Shown piece after piece: positions 6,677-7,779 of a DNA stretch of 7,779 nucleotides. The notes beneath the pieces were generated by a model. The model made no database searches. It had not been told where the DNA came from and worked only from the letters and a program-made list of their open reading frames with translations. The DNA comes from an uncultured Leucobacter sp. (GTDB taxonomy: Bacteria; Actinomycetota; Actinomycetes; Actinomycetales; Microbacteriaceae). A program made the position numbers and the translations under genes. Location of the stretch: contig CALMSE010000304.1 of NCBI GenBank assembly GCA_937872275.1, positions 1 to 7,779 of the forward strand. Direction: 5' to 3'. The stretch's first letter is position 1; each line of letters begins with the position of its first letter.

Positions 6677-7779
6677 CAGGCTCCCTTCTCCTGCGCGTGC
6701 TCCCAGGCGTCATCGAACGGGTCACGGACGACTGGGTTCACGATCGTCATGTTCCAGTTCGTCGTCGGCCCGGCCTCGTCCGAGGTGTAGGCCGGCATTC
6801 GAGCGGAGCCGACGGTGCCGCCCTGATCGAAGCCCCGCACACCCCGCAGCGCAGAGGCCGGGATCATGGGGAACCCGATCCTGCGCGCTGTCTCCATGAG
6901 GAGCATCGCGTTCCGTGCGCGGGACGCCTTCGGGGAGATGTACGTCTCCCAGTCGACGCCGAGCTCCTTCTCGCCGAAGATGTGCAGCTTGCCGTCGACG
7001 CCCATCTTCGGGATGCCGCCCATCACGCCCCGGTAGATCCCGGACGGCATGCCGCCCTGCGCGAAGTGCTGCCCCTGTGCGGTGTCGAGGCCGCCTTGGT
7101 GGCGGAGCAGCGCCGCGGTGTCGGACGAGACGCTCATGTACACCGTACGCGGACGCGCGAGGTAGCTGAGCGCTGACTCGGTCGCGTCGATCCCAACCGC
7201 CGAGACGGAAAACGTCCCATCGGGGAGATGGGTGACCGTGAAACCGAGCCCTTCGAGGCGCTTGAGGATCTCCGGGCTTTCGGGCTCGTCGATCGTAACC
7301 GTCTTGTCCGGCGTCTGATCGATCTGCATAGCGAGCTCGAGCAACTGCTGCTCGGTCTCCGAGATCGTGTTGTTGTCGCTCAGAAGGAAGGCGACGATCT
7401 CGGGTACCGAATCCATCGTTCCGATGAGCCCCGCGATCTGCTCCTCGGTCAGGCCAGCTTCGGACATGGTCTGACGCAGGGACTCGACATAGCCGTTCCC
7501 AGCCGCCGTCGCAGCTTCCACCGCGCTTGCGACGTCGCCGGTTGCCAACGCGGTGTCGGAGGCTGCCCGAATCGCTTCGAGCATTGCGTCTCTCGACCGC
7601 TCCATCGTGAGGGAGAAGGACTGACCTGCGCGTGTTTCGGTATCGATCGCGCCGGCAACGTTGAGGGTGGAAGCCCAGAGCGAGTTCCCTGCCTCGTCAG
7701 TCTGCGCGAGCCCTTCCTTGAGGTCGAGCGTGACTTCGTTCAGTCGCCGTTGCGCCTGCTCGGCCGATAGGGTGCCACC
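6676..7779 (-). CDS. Tape measure protein, C-terminal part (N-terminus off window)
   Basis: The frame is open from the stop at 6676 to the window edge, giving 367 residues; the internal ATG at 7605 is not the start, since the frame continues through 58 more codons reading GGTLSAEQAQRRLNEVTLDL. The first part is helical and Ala/Glu/Gln-rich. Typical actinophage tape measure features follow: TPDKTVTIDEPES (7311-7273), GLGFTVTHLPDGTFSVSA (about 7248-7195), RPRTVYMSV, a Gly-rich stretch HFAQGGMPSGIYRGVMGG (about 7068-7015), and ELGVDWETYISPKASRARN (6966-6910), the motif usually closing these proteins before the final TNWNMTIVNPVV segment. The protein spans the tail tube, sets its length and is thought to be ejected with DNA. 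No membrane segment or peptidase motif is visible in this portion. It is followed at once by Dit. The 7200-7779 half is visibly lower in G+C than the hub gene. Confidence 0.9.
   Translation of the reverse strand, partial: GGTLSAEQAQRRLNEVTLDLKEGLAQTDEAGNSLWASTLNVAGAIDTETRAGQSFSLTMERSRDAMLEAIRAASDTALATGDVASAVEAATAAGNGYVESLRQTMSEAGLTEEQIAGLIGTMDSVPEIVAFLLSDNNTISETEQQLLELAMQIDQTPDKTVTIDEPESPEILKRLEGLGFTVTHLPDGTFSVSAVGIDATESALSYLARPRTVYMSVSSDTAALLRHQGGLDTAQGQHFAQGGMPSGIYRGVMGGIPKMGVDGKLHIFGEKELGVDWETYISPKASRARNAMLLMETARRIGFPMIPASALRGVRGFDQGGTVGSARMPAYTSDEAGPTTNWNMTIVNPVVRDPFDDAWEHAQEKGA

Noticed and set aside
1..7779. tRNA genes, CRISPR arrays, insertion sequences, attachment sites or sigma-70-like promoters
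   Set aside because: Reading both strands by eye showed no cloverleaf, regular spaced repeats, transposase, terminal inverted repeats or convincing promoter; the sequence is almost fully coding on one strand.

Overview
The window reads as part of the late structural region of a tailed phage or prophage (siphophage type) of a high-GC actinobacterium. Every credible gene lies on the minus strand, so transcription runs from the right edge to the left edge. Base composition is high in G+C (hand counts of single 60-base lines range from 34/60 to 49/60). Gene order and protein style match actinobacteriophage tail-tip modules such as those of Microbacterium or related hosts. The host genus is inferred, not shown, and nothing here separates a free phage from a prophage: I see no integrase, attachment site or bacterial gene.

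Layout in transcription order (right to left): the C-terminal 367 codons of the tape measure protein (6676-7779, runs off the edge); the distal tail (Dit-like) protein (5879-6676); a large baseplate hub/Tal-like protein with three fibronectin-III-like modules and a coiled-coil tail (3200-5866); a strong intergenic hairpin (3154-3190); a tail fibre or receptor-binding protein with a DUF859-like core (1126-3135); a 90-residue protein of unknown role (843-1115); a CHAP-like cysteine endolysin (163-846); and the start of a one-helix membrane protein, probably a holin or lysis accessory (1-166, runs off the edge).

The genes are tightly packed: junctions are TGATG, 12 bp, 64 bp (the hairpin), 10 bp, ATGA and GTGA. 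They form one assembly-to-lysis programme. The tape measure sets tail length, Dit and the hub close the tail tip, the fibre probably recognises the cell surface, and the endolysin with the membrane protein opens the cell at the end. The only gap over 20 bp is the 64-bp one between hub and fibre. No tRNA, CRISPR array, insertion sequence or clear promoter was seen. I found no novel defence-type system. The points most worth a second look are the hairpin, the unassigned C-terminal domain of the endolysin, the 90-residue protein, the duplicated modules in the hub and the composition shift inside the tape measure gene.
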